Of a stretch of DNA of 25,832 bases, positions 20,236-25,781 are shown one piece after another. Both the position numbers and the translations under genes were made by a program. Under the pieces are notes generated by a model. The model was not told the origin of the DNA, did no database searches, and saw nothing but the letters and a program-made list of their open reading frames with translations. The DNA is from a virus. Position 1 is the first letter of the stretch, and the number at the start of each line of letters is the position of its first letter. The stretch spans positions 1-25,832 of the IMG/VR virus record IMGVR_UViG_3300023281_000219. One strand, given 5' to 3'.

Positions 20236-20574
20236 TTATGAAACGTCTACTATTTTGCTAGTCCATCGGTTCTTAGAGTTCTTATGCCATCCCTCTACCA
20301 GGATGACCCATCCAGCCTTTCTAAGATGCGATATAGCCTCCGAGTCTTTTATCTTATTGATACGTGCTCGCATGTTGCTGTAACTCGTTACCTGGACGGC
20401 TACAGTGGTCCCTACTTCGTCTATAGCTAAAATATCTATAATAGTAAAAAGGTCTTTTCTTATTCCCTGCCCACCACGGCCAAAAGGCGACCAGTGCTCA
20501 ACAACTTCAACTAGAGGGTAAACTCCCTCCGTCCTCATTCTTTTTAATGTCCGTTGTGTCGGTGATATTGCCAT
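20236..20574 (-). CDS. Possible PD-(D/E)xK-type nuclease, 112 aa
   Basis: The core GIRKDLFTIIDILAIDEVGTTVAVQVTSYSN (about 37-65) resembles small restriction-like nucleases: an acidic residue at the end of one strand (Asp47), then a second strand with VQVTS where E-x-K would normally stand (Gln61, Thr63). The rest (ARINKIKDSEAISHLRKAGWVILVEGWHK) fits the alpha-beta fold with a conserved W/H ending. Similar small proteins are found in phages near replication genes. The Q variant may be active or not. Its ATG has an AAAGGA site and lies 68 nt inside the preceding gene. Confidence 0.5.
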   Translation of the reverse strand: MAISPTQRTLKRMRTEGVYPLVEVVEHWSPFGRGGQGIRKDLFTIIDILAIDEVGTTVAVQVTSYSNMRARINKIKDSEAISHLRKAGWVILVEGWHKNSKNRWTSKIVDVS

Positions 20575-20692
20575 GATTATCCTTTTTAAATTGTTGATCG
20601 TTGGGTTTCTGACCGAAGATCCGATCCCAGTTGTCCTGTAGTTTTTTATCAGTTACTAATCCTGTTGGCCTACGGCCACTACCTTTTCCCAT
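20507..20692 (-). CDS. Small conserved phage protein MGKGSGRRP type, 61 aa
   Basis: The start MGKGSGRRPTGLVTDKKLQDNWDRIFGQK is a pattern I recall from many phages (MGKGS.RRP......f..NWDRIFG.K), always as a small protein in the replication or middle region, without known function. The C-terminal half is polar and low-complexity. A GAGAGGA ribosome binding site stands before the ATG. It overlaps the gene before it by 14 nt and the nuclease-like gene by 68 nt, an unusually long overlap that suggests its tail is not strongly constrained. Confidence 0.6.
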   Translation of the reverse strand: MGKGSGRRPTGLVTDKKLQDNWDRIFGQKPNDQQFKKDNHGNITDTTDIKKNEDGGSLPSS

Positions 20693-20918
20693 TGCAAGTC
20701 CTCTCTATTTTACAGTTGTTGTGAATGTTAATTGTGCGTTTCTTTATATCTTCTGGTAAGTAAATGTACTGCTCTAAAAGACATCGTGTTGCTTTTGCTT
20801 CTGGTATGTTTAACTCCACATACAAATGAGCCTGTTCGCAATTCATAAAATGACCTTTATATATCCAGTTGTCAATTGGGGAAGTGATGCTTACTACCAA
20901 TACAAATTCAGCTATCAT
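20679..20918 (-). CDS. Small protein with N-terminal hydrophobic segment, 79 aa
   Basis: Opens MIAEFVLVVSITSPIDNWIYKGHFMNCEQAHLYVEL, with four Cys in total (in MNCEQA, ATRCLLEQ, NNCKIERTC). A hydrophobic N-terminus followed by C..A..y....p.a..t.C..e.yi.lP resembles short exported or periplasmic proteins found in marine phages, which might form two disulfides. The predicted hydrophobic stretch is short, so it could be a signal peptide or simply a buried strand. Ribosome binding site AGGAG stands 6 nt before the ATG. Function unknown. Confidence 0.55.
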   Translation of the reverse strand: MIAEFVLVVSITSPIDNWIYKGHFMNCEQAHLYVELNIPEAKATRCLLEQYIYLPEDIKKRTINIHNNCKIERTCNGKR

Positions 20919-20927
20919 AATTTACTC

Positions 20928-21221
20928 CTATAAATTATCTAATACCCATTCCAGCATCTCTGATTCTTTGCCATACTTTTCTATCCAAGTCTTTGGGCTT
21001 GTATGGTATCCATCTTCACCTTGATGATGATAGTGGCAAAGAGGTATTACCATAAAGTCATTATTCTTTTGTCCCATCCCCATACCCTCTCTAATGTGAT
21101 GAAGATTGCATGGAGGTGGATCAGATACATCATGGTACTTACGACAAATGCAACAGCCAAACTCCGCCATTCTATTTAGCCATTGCTTTTCGTCTTTAGT
21201 CTTACTTTTCTTTTTACTCAT
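20928..21221 (-). CDS. Ref-like HNH nuclease (RecA-dependent type), 97 aa
   Basis: The protein has CCICRKYHDVSDPPPCNLHHIREGMGMGQKNNDFMVIPLCHYHHQGEDGYHTSP in pieces: CxxC, NLHHIREG, GMGQK, IPLCHYHH and GYH. This matches the zinc-bound HNH region of phage P1 Ref and related recombination-enhancing nucleases (RecA_dep_nuc), as I recall that family. Ref cuts DNA in RecA-formed displacement loops. I chose the ATG at 21221 (MSKKKSKTKDEKQWLNRM), which overlaps the NinB stop as ATGAGTAA; a longer frame upstream inside ninB is unlikely. It lies next to NinB, another recombination protein, as expected. Confidence 0.75.
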   Translation of the reverse strand: MSKKKSKTKDEKQWLNRMAEFGCCICRKYHDVSDPPPCNLHHIREGMGMGQKNNDFMVIPLCHYHHQGEDGYHTSPKTWIEKYGKESEMLEWVLDNL

Positions 21222-21576
21222 AGTCAAACCTAAAACCATAGTCAGCAGCCCAAGCTTTAACGTCCTCAATGTATTCCTTAAATTCTTTCTTAGTCATCTT
21301 GCTAGTAGATGCAATAGTAGTAATTTTTAAATTTTTTACCTGCTTTTCCTTTGACAAAAGTTTGTAAGCAAGTACCTCGTGCATCTCTTCCCTGCTATGT
21401 AGGCCAAAATAATTTGCCATCTCGGATATCATTTTCCAATAATACTCATTGTGATCCGTTGAACGCTTAGGTTCAAAAGGCGTAACCACTACCCTCCAAA
21501 TTTTATTGTTATCCAGCTGGCTTAATTTTTCTTTTAATGCACCCATGTTATGTTTACTCAAGTTAAAATCAATCAT
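21214..21576 (-). CDS. ninB: NinB-like recombination protein
   Basis: The 120-residue protein contains IWRVVVTPFEPKRSTDHNEYYWKMISEMANYFGLHSREEMHEVLAYKLL in pieces and ends with TSKMTKKEFKEYIEDVKAWAADYGFRF. This is the NinB/Orf pattern: basic WxVxV strand, RS..QN..YW core, and a C-terminal TS.Ms..EF..yie.v..wa helix. Lambda NinB (Orf) binds single-stranded DNA and helps phage recombination, replacing host RecFOR functions. The length is slightly shorter than lambda NinB (146 aa). It overlaps its two neighbours by 8 nt each, so it is part of a tightly coupled unit with the Ref-like nuclease. Confidence 0.75.
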   Translation of the reverse strand: MIDFNLSKHNMGALKEKLSQLDNNKIWRVVVTPFEPKRSTDHNEYYWKMISEMANYFGLHSREEMHEVLAYKLLSKEKQVKNLKITTIASTSKMTKKEFKEYIEDVKAWAADYGFRFDYE

Positions 21577-21889
21577 CGTTCCACCCCATTTTTTTTCTTA
21601 TTTCGTTTATCTTTTCCTTTACAGCTTCCTTATCAATCTTTGGCTTAGGTAATTGTGGAGCAAAAGGTATTGATTTAGATCTGCATAGTATCAATATATC
21701 ATAAGGTGTTGGCTTTGTGCTTGCTGCCTGCACCCAGGTATCAAAACTTGCTGCAACTGTCTTGAATGGATATTTTTCTAGCTTACTCCACCAGATCCTT
21801 AAGTTGTTTTTATCTGGTGACTGTTTTGAATAGATAGCCATAACAGACTCTAGCATTTCCTTAAAACTTTTTTTATCGTAATTATCCAT
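21569..21889 (-). CDS. Probable helicase loader-like replication protein, 106 aa
   Basis: A small helical protein: KSFKEMLESVMAIYSKQSPDKNNLRIWWSKLEKYPFKTVAASFDTWVQAASTKPTPYDIL, in pieces. The WW..L..Y....V..AF..w......KPTP.DIL pattern is typical of phage proteins of the G39P-like loader class or of short proteins that follow a DUF1376 initiator; they are thought to help load the host replicative helicase. I chose the ATG at 21889, whose A is the last base of the preceding stop codon (TAATG), with GGAGGT upstream. The assignment rests on pattern and context. Confidence 0.55.
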   Translation of the reverse strand: MDNYDKKSFKEMLESVMAIYSKQSPDKNNLRIWWSKLEKYPFKTVAASFDTWVQAASTKPTPYDILILCRSKSIPFAPQLPKPKIDKEAVKEKINEIRKKMGWNDD

Positions 21890-22578
21890 TAGAATGTTAC
21901 CTCCTCTGGTTGTTCGTCCTTCCATCTGTGCTGGTTTAGATAAGTTGCTGGATAAGGAACGTACTTGCCATTACTTTCAAACCAATCCTTACTAGTCTTT
22001 TGCCAAGACAAAGCATGCAACACTTCATCAAGCTTAGGTTTCTGCTTTATCCATGACTCTAAAGCTTTGGCCCTGCTGACTTTCTTTGGATACAAACTCC
22101 AGAACTGCTCAAAATCATCATTGGCGAGCACAAGCTTTTTAGATGGTTTATGGTTCTTGGTTTTTGGTTTATGGTTAATGGTTATTGGTTCTTGGTTCTT
22201 GGTTAGCATACCATGTGCATTGCATGTGGTATCCATGTGCATTGCAGGTGCATCTTCCTCCTTATTCCACCTAGCATTTGAGGCCTTTACTTTCTTTTCA
22301 ATCTGCGAATGGTACTCTGCAATCGCCACTTGGCAACGCTTATGCGTATACCCATCCTTAACTTCCATAAAGAAATCTTCCAGCACATTCTTGATAGCAT
22401 TTTTCTCTTCCTCTGTATGAACTGACATTAGCCTATAAAGTTTATCCAGATCTAATGGCAGTGGTTTTTCGTTTAAATAGTATTGGTCCATCAGTTGACG
22501 GTATACGCCATGCTCTAACAATGTTAGGTGTGCCGTGTCCCTTCGGTAGTCGCCAATGTTATGTTGGTAGTAGTGCAT
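21889..22578 (-). CDS. DUF1376-type replication initiator
   Basis: Residues 1-75 match DUF1376 (MHYYQHNIGDYRRDTAHLTLLEHGVYRQLMDQYYLNEKPLP, in pieces), a winged-helix-like domain of phage replication initiators. The C-terminus (about 157-225) has FWSLYPKKVSRAKALESWIKQKP and W....GKYVPYPATYLNQHRWKDE, as in lambda O / DnaT-type primosomal proteins. The two are joined by a linker of seven-residue repeats (KNQEPIT, INHKPKT, KNHKPSK), which is encoded by nine 7-bp iterons. So the protein probably binds an origin within its own gene, as lambda O does. The AAAGGAG ribosome binding site is strong. It is followed by the loader-like gene. Confidence 0.8.
   Translation of the reverse strand: MHYYQHNIGDYRRDTAHLTLLEHGVYRQLMDQYYLNEKPLPLDLDKLYRLMSVHTEEEKNAIKNVLEDFFMEVKDGYTHKRCQVAIAEYHSQIEKKVKASNARWNKEEDAPAMHMDTTCNAHGMLTKNQEPITINHKPKTKNHKPSKKLVLANDDFEQFWSLYPKKVSRAKALESWIKQKPKLDEVLHALSWQKTSKDWFESNGKYVPYPATYLNQHRWKDEQPEEVTF
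22144..22206. repeat. Nine 7-bp iterons (TGGTTNN), candidate replication origin
   Basis: Nine copies of TGGTT at exactly 7-bp steps (22144, 22151, 22158, 22165, 22172, 22179, 22186, 22193, 22200) lie inside the replication initiator gene. The fixed bases are unchanged in all nine and only the last two vary. Iterons inside the initiator gene are the arrangement of lambdoid origins. A pure protein repeat would not require the DNA period to be 7. Confidence 0.7.
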
Positions 22579-22592
22579 CTCTTCTCCTTTGT

Positions 22593-22760
22593 TTATGCCT
22601 GGTCCTTCATAATGTCTTCTATCTGAGCAGCCCTATATTTAGGCAACTCTTTGTCTGGACTCTTAGAATAGTAATACACATTTTGCCTCGTTACGCCCAA
22701 TGCTTTGGCCATCCGAGTGTTGTTATATCTAAATAACTTAATTGCTTCATTGTAAGTCAT
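22593..22760 (-). CDS. Cro-like DNA-binding regulator, 55 aa
   Basis: The 55-residue protein MTYNEAIKLFRYNNTRMAKA followed by LGVTRQNVYYYSKSPDKELPKYRAAQIEDI has the helix-turn-helix of P22 Cro / YdaS-type phage regulators: LF..N..rMAkALGVTRQ.VYyw....lP..RA.qIe. I chose the ATG at 22760, 7 nt after GAGG; a longer frame upstream would start inside the promoter. It is the first leftward gene after the divergent control region that carries palindromes, so it most likely represses its own and/or the rightward promoter. No CI-type repressor is visible in the window. Confidence 0.75.
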   Translation of the reverse strand: MTYNEAIKLFRYNNTRMAKALGVTRQNVYYYSKSPDKELPKYRAAQIEDIMKDQA

Positions 22761-22800
22761 AGTGTTTCCTCTATAGTTAAAATTGCAAGATTGCCAGCCG

Positions 22801-22829
22801 AGTATAAAGTTTTGTAAAACAAATTGCAA
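22801..22829 (-). promoter_or_regulatory. Leftward early promoter, TTGCAA-17-TATACT
   Basis: Minus strand TTGCAA (22824-22829) and TATACT (22801-22806) are 17 nt apart, directly upstream of the Cro-like gene. The -35 lies in a 10-bp palindrome AATTGCAATT (22822-22831), which suggests autoregulation by a bound dimer. Confidence 0.7.
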
Positions 22830-22854
22830 TTGATAAAGTAAAAATAATTAAAAT

Positions 22855-22897
22855 ATTTGTACAAATGACAAATAGTATGCTACAGTTACTTGTAACT
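22855..22897 (+). promoter_or_regulatory. Rightward early control region with two palindromes
   Basis: ATTTGTACAAAT (22855-22866) is a perfect 12-bp palindrome. AGTTAC-tt-GTAACT (22884-22897) is a perfect 6+6 inverted repeat. Between them, TTGTAC (22857-22862) and TACAGT (22881-22886) with an 18-nt spacer are a weak promoter for the plus-strand operon. The two palindromes are good operator candidates for the adjacent Cro-like protein. No gene lies in 22761-22919. Confidence 0.5.
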
Positions 22898-22919
22898 TAA
22901 AAAAACAAAGGAGATACAA

Positions 22920-23264
22920 ATGAAATTAACAGACACATTATCAGTAATCAAGGCTATGGACAGGCCTTCATTGGACGACTTAGCTTTTACCTGGATTACT
23001 GAATCACCTAAATCTTGGGACATCACTCAAGAAATTAAAGACCATTACTTTGAAATTACCGAAGAAAAATTTGGCCACATCCAGACACACGAGCTTGCTC
23101 AACAAATTGATTGGAAGGCAGTTGTTGATCTTCTTATAGATTGTGAGCAAGATAAAATTGACCAAGCAGAAGAAGAAAGACTAGACATTGAGCGTGGTTG
23201 GGAAAGTGGTAGATATTACACTGACCGAGAAACAGGGATGGTTGAAGAAAGAAATGTTTATTAA
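22920..23264 (+). CDS. Hypothetical early protein, 114 aa, first of rightward operon
   Basis: I do not recognise this acidic helical protein. It starts MKLTDTLSVIKAMDRPSLDDLAF, contains ITQEIKDHYFEITEEKFG.IQTHELAQQIDWKAVVDLLIDCEQDKIDQ and ends with charged, Tyr-rich residues (RGWESGRYYTDRETGMVEERNVY). It has the strong early ribosome binding site ACAAAGGAGATACAA directly before the ATG, and the next gene has the same site. Being the first gene downstream of the control region, it may be an immediate-early host takeover or regulatory protein. Confidence 0.6.
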   Translation: MKLTDTLSVIKAMDRPSLDDLAFTWITESPKSWDITQEIKDHYFEITEEKFGHIQTHELAQQIDWKAVVDLLIDCEQDKIDQAEEERLDIERGWESGRYYTDRETGMVEERNVY

Positions 23265-23280
23265 ACAAAGGAGAAACAAT

Positions 23281-23397
23281 ATGTTTACTGACTGGACAAA
23301 AGAATTAGAAGAACTTTATAAATATGTATTTGAGCAAGATCCAACAGAGATTGAAATGGAACTTAGATCTAAGGAGTATGAAAATGGACAGAGCTGA
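23281..23397 (+). CDS. Small early protein, 38 aa
   Basis: A short acidic peptide (MFTDWTKELEELYKYVFEQD, then PTEIEMELRSKEYENGQS). The start is set by ACAAAGGAGAAACAAT before the ATG at 23281, the same early ribosome binding site as the first gene. A frame upstream would lack such a site. It ends 14 nt inside the next gene. No family recognised. Confidence 0.6.
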   Translation: MFTDWTKELEELYKYVFEQDPTEIEMELRSKEYENGQS

Positions 23398-23509
23398 ATT
23401 TGACAGATTAATTAAAATCATTCAAGATTCGTCAAAAGATTTAAACGAATTATTAGATAAATTAGATGCAAGGGAGAAAGAAAATGAGCAAGAAACTAAA
23501 AACGGTTGA
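23384..23509 (+). CDS. Small early coiled-coil protein, 41 aa
   Basis: A charged helical peptide (MDRAEFDRLIKIIQDSSKDL then NELLDKLDAREKENEQETKNG). The start at 23384 is 7 nt after AAGGAG, while an ATG at 23378 would be too close. The end overlaps the next gene by 26 nt. The heptad pattern of Leu and Ile suggests a coiled coil, perhaps interacting with the annealing protein encoded next. Function unknown. Confidence 0.55.
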   Translation: MDRAEFDRLIKIIQDSSKDLNELLDKLDAREKENEQETKNG

Positions 23510-23993
23510 TATAAAAGGTAAGGCTTATGTCATGGTCCACGAACGTGTTGGTGCTTTCTGGGAAAAATATCCAGAGGGCACTCTTATTACTGAGTTGTTA
23601 TCCTCGGTAGATGGTGTCCATACATTTAAGGCCACCTGTATTGTAGATGGCAGGATTATTGGAACTGGTCACGCTAGTGAGAAAGATGGTTCTACTTTCA
23701 TTAACAAGACATCAGCATTAGAAAATGCAGAGACTTCGGCTTTGGGCCGTTGTTTGGCTGCTGCAAATTTTGGCTTAGATAATTCCTTTGCATCAGCAGA
23801 GGAGGTTGGTAACGCCATTGCACAACAAGAGGCTAAGCCAGCAAAAAAAACACCAAGCAATAATATTGATGAAATTAAAAAAGAAATGGTTAGGGCTTAC
23901 AAGGAAGGTGATTTAAAACAATATTTCTTTTCCTTAGATCCTGATACACAAGATGTGCTTAGGGAGTATGCAAATGACCTCCGCTCATCTTAA
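23484..23993 (+). CDS. Candidate single-strand annealing recombinase (Rad52/Sak-like)
   Basis: A 169-residue protein with HERVGAFWEKYPEGTLITELLSSVDGVHTFKATCIVDGRIIGTGHASE and INKTSALENAETSALGRCLAAANFG, in pieces. The NKTSALENAETSA.GR.LA motif and the preceding G.A.E strand are typical of a phage family usually annotated as single-stranded DNA annealing or Rad52-like; I know it from memory, not by search. It is followed directly by a YqaJ exonuclease, the usual partner of an annealing protein. The ATG at 23484 has GGGAG 8 nt upstream. The C-terminus is a flexible Ala/Lys-rich linker and a helical tail. Confidence 0.65.
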   Translation: MSKKLKTVDIKGKAYVMVHERVGAFWEKYPEGTLITELLSSVDGVHTFKATCIVDGRIIGTGHASEKDGSTFINKTSALENAETSALGRCLAAANFGLDNSFASAEEVGNAIAQQEAKPAKKTPSNNIDEIKKEMVRAYKEGDLKQYFFSLDPDTQDVLREYANDLRSS

Positions 23994-24534
23994 AGATAAC
24001 AGGAGGCATAAGGTCGTAACTGCTTCTAATGCTTGGAATGCTATTTATGATCGTAAGAAACTTTGGAGGGAGATGACGTTTAGAGCTGCTCCCTTCCAAG
24101 GCAATGAAATGACTCAGTGGGGAAATGACCATGAGCATGTTGCTATATCGCAATTTGAAAAATTTATTGACGACATCGTTGAGCCTGGAGATAAGTTAGT
24201 TGTGCATCCAGATCTACCGCTAGCTGGTACGTGTGATTTTATGTTGCATGGTGTATGCGGTGAGGTAAAGTGCCCGTTTACTCAAAGGATATATCCTGAG
24301 ATACCTGAGCGATACTACTTCCAGATGCAAGTACAGATGCTTGTTAATAACGCAATTGCATGCCACTTCGTTGTGTGGACTCCAAACGAGTTTCATACCG
24401 AGTTGGTGCAAAGAGATCAGGACTTTATTGACTGGTACATTCCTTTTGCAGAGGAATTTATTGGTTATGTAAACTCTGATAAAGAACCACCCAGGTGGAA
24501 TAAGAAGCCTGTTTATCAACCAAAGGAGAAGTAA
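23974..24534 (+). CDS. YqaJ-type 5'-3' exonuclease (RecE/lambda Exo fold)
   Basis: A PD-(D/E)xK exonuclease of 186 residues. Motifs: TASNAWNAIYDRKKLW (about 16-31), GNEMTQWGNDHEHVAISQFEKF (about 43-64, with the Glu after W-G), GTCDFMLHGVCGEVKCPF (about 85-102, catalytic D and E-V-K) and YYFQMQVQMLV (about 113-123, Q-x-Q). This is the lambda exonuclease / YqaJ series. It is slightly shorter than most YqaJ proteins. The ATG at 23974 stands 7 nt after AGGGAG inside the end of the annealing protein gene. The pair would resect DNA ends and anneal the strands for recombination or concatemer handling. Confidence 0.85.
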   Translation: MTSAHLKDNRRHKVVTASNAWNAIYDRKKLWREMTFRAAPFQGNEMTQWGNDHEHVAISQFEKFIDDIVEPGDKLVVHPDLPLAGTCDFMLHGVCGEVKCPFTQRIYPEIPERYYFQMQVQMLVNNAIACHFVVWTPNEFHTELVQRDQDFIDWYIPFAEEFIGYVNSDKEPPRWNKKPVYQPKEK

Positions 24535-24535
24535 A

Positions 24536-25258
24536 ATGAAACCAACTAATCAAGTCTTTAAGACCAATGATTATGATACCTTTAGTTACATCAAGGGTAA
24601 CCGTAGTATCAATAAGCTTAATTTAAAACGCATTACTAATTCTATGCGAGAAAATTATATTCCTGTGCCCATTATTGTTAATGAAAAAAATCAAATCATT
24701 GATGGCCAGCACAGATTTGAAGCAGCAAAATCTTTAAAAAAAGAAGTATATTGCATAAAGATTCCTAAGCTTGGATTAAAAGAAGTAACAACCTTAAACA
24801 CCAACACAGCAAACTGGAACAATGCTGCATGGTTAGAAAGTTATGTTGACTTGGGATTTGAGGCCTACGTTACGTTTAAAGAATTTCGTAAAAAAACTGG
24901 TTTTGGTTATAGTATTTGCAGTGCTTTATTGGCCAACCAAAGTCAAAGAACTGGAACTCTTAGCCGTGAATTTAAAGACGGAAAGCTTAAAATTAAAAGT
25001 TTAGCAACTGCGTATGCTAATGCTAAAAAATTAGACCAAATTGGTGAGTATTTTGAAAACTACAAGTCAGATTCTTTTTCTGGTTGTATGTTGCAATTAA
25101 TGCACCATGAGCAGTACGACCACGCAAGAATGTTACAAAAATTAAAATTACAAGCTCATACGTTACCAAAAAGTGCTAATGGTGATAGGTATAAAAGAGA
25201 CTTGATAGATATTTTTAATTATCATGTAGCAAAGAAAAACAAAGCAGCATTTTTTTAA
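24536..25258 (+). CDS. ParB/Srx-like domain protein, 240 aa
   Basis: The N-terminal region (about 15-85) has the ParB/sulfiredoxin-type core: DTFSYIKGNRSINKLNLKRITNSMRENYIPVPIIVNEKNQIIDGQHRFEAAKSL in pieces, with IDGQHRFEA being the signature G-x-H-R motif of ParB nuclease-like domains. The remainder is helical with no clear homologue (TFKEFRKKTGFGYSICSALLANQSQRTGTLSREFKDGKLKIK). Phage ParB-like proteins can be DNA-binding, CTPase or nuclease. AAAGGAG precedes the ATG, which lies 1 nt after the exonuclease stop. It lies between recombination genes, so a DNA-related role is likely. Confidence 0.7.
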   Translation: MKPTNQVFKTNDYDTFSYIKGNRSINKLNLKRITNSMRENYIPVPIIVNEKNQIIDGQHRFEAAKSLKKEVYCIKIPKLGLKEVTTLNTNTANWNNAAWLESYVDLGFEAYVTFKEFRKKTGFGYSICSALLANQSQRTGTLSREFKDGKLKIKSLATAYANAKKLDQIGEYFENYKSDSFSGCMLQLMHHEQYDHARMLQKLKLQAHTLPKSANGDRYKRDLIDIFNYHVAKKNKAAFF

Positions 25259-25271
25259 TAGGAGAAATAAC

Positions 25272-25568
25272 ATGGCAGTATTAGGCGTAAGTTTAAGAAT
25301 TGACGTAACAAAAATTGACAAAGAAAAGCTCTATAAAGGTGCTAAGGGTACTTACCTGGACGTAACTACTTTTATTGATACGGATACTCCAGACCAGTAT
25401 GGCAACAATGGTATGGTAACTCAGTCCACCACACAGGAAGAACGTGAGGCTGGCGTTAAGGGTGCTATCTTAGGTAACAATAAAGTGTTTATGAATAAAG
25501 GTGCTGAGAGATCAAGTGTACCTACAGCTGCACAAGATTTAGAACAGTTTGAGGATGTCCCTTTCTAG
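25272..25568 (+). CDS. Single-stranded DNA-binding-like protein, 98 aa
   Basis: The protein (LGVSLRIDVTKIDKEKLYKG, KGTYLDVTTFIDTDTPDQYGNNGMVTQSTTQEEREAGVKGAILGNNKVF) is beta-rich and ends with FEDVPF. This acidic tip resembles the DDDIPF tail by which SSB proteins recruit replication partners. I recall phage proteins with the same KIDK.K..KG.KG.YL...........D.YG.NG..TQ pattern annotated as ssDNA-binding. It is the last gene of the annealing-exonuclease operon, fitting such a function. No classical OB-fold alignment was done. Ribosome binding site AGGAGAAATAAC lies before the ATG. Confidence 0.65.
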   Translation: MAVLGVSLRIDVTKIDKEKLYKGAKGTYLDVTTFIDTDTPDQYGNNGMVTQSTTQEEREAGVKGAILGNNKVFMNKGAERSSVPTAAQDLEQFEDVPF

Positions 25569-25586
25569 GGACTAAGGGTTACATTG

Positions 25587-25642
25587 CCCTCAAGTAGTAA
25601 TGCTTAGAATGGGTCTAGGTATTACTGTATGGATCTTGAGGG
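25587..25642. other. Long 56-nt structured hairpin between ssb-like gene and pqqA
   Basis: A basal stem CCCTCAAG/CTTGAGGG (25587-25594 with 25635-25642), then an asymmetric bulge (T against GTATGGAT), then a continuous 13-bp stem AGTAATGC+TTAGA with TCTAG+GTATTACT (25596-25608 with 25614-25626) and a 5-nt loop. No T-tract follows on either strand. It lies between convergent genes and might be a bidirectional terminator or a structured RNA. Confidence 0.6.
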
Positions 25643-25646
25643 TTAA

Positions 25647-25664
25647 TGTATTACATGTATTACA
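25647..25664. repeat. Tandem TGTATTACA repeats
   Basis: Two perfect adjacent copies of the semi-palindrome TGTATTACA lie just downstream of the pqqA stop. They could be an operator or only an AT-rich repeat. Confidence 0.45.
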
Positions 25665-25677
25665 TTTTGAACATTAA

Positions 25678-25749
25678 TTACTTGTTCATTACATACATTG
25701 TAACTTCAAAGCCGAAACGCATTTCAGTAGCTGATGGTTTTGTCCACAT
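25678..25749 (-). CDS. pqqA: PqqA, precursor peptide of pyrroloquinoline quinone
   Basis: A complete 23-codon gene for a peptide beginning MWTKPSATEM and continuing RFGFEVTMYVMNK. This is the typical PqqA sequence: W-x-K-P near the start and the essential E-V-T-x-Y (Glu15, Tyr19). In bacteria PqqE, with the chaperone PqqD, joins Glu and Tyr of PqqA as the first step in making PQQ, the cofactor of methanol, alcohol and glucose dehydrogenases. AAGGA lies 8 nt before the ATG. No pqqB-E genes are in the window, so processing would depend on the host. The pattern is of the beta/gamma-proteobacterial type. The gene stands alone on the minus strand, convergent to the recombination operon, with its own TATAAT. 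Confidence 0.92.
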   Translation of the reverse strand: MWTKPSATEMRFGFEVTMYVMNK

Positions 25750-25781
25750 AGTAGTAGTCCTTATTGGTTAATCAAGGCTCT

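Noticed and set aside
21222-21269. Longer start of the Ref-like nuclease
   Set aside because: The upstream residues are encoded within ninB out of frame and look like its shadow; ATG at 21221 gives the usual ATGAGTAA junction.
21350-21358. Third TTTGACAAA operator
   Set aside because: It lies in the middle of the ninB coding sequence, not near a promoter, and such a 9-mer is expected by chance in AT-rich DNA.
22761-22829. Longer start of the Cro-like gene (78 residues)
   Set aside because: The additional N-terminus would cover the TATACT promoter element and has no ribosome binding site; the ATG at 22760 has one.
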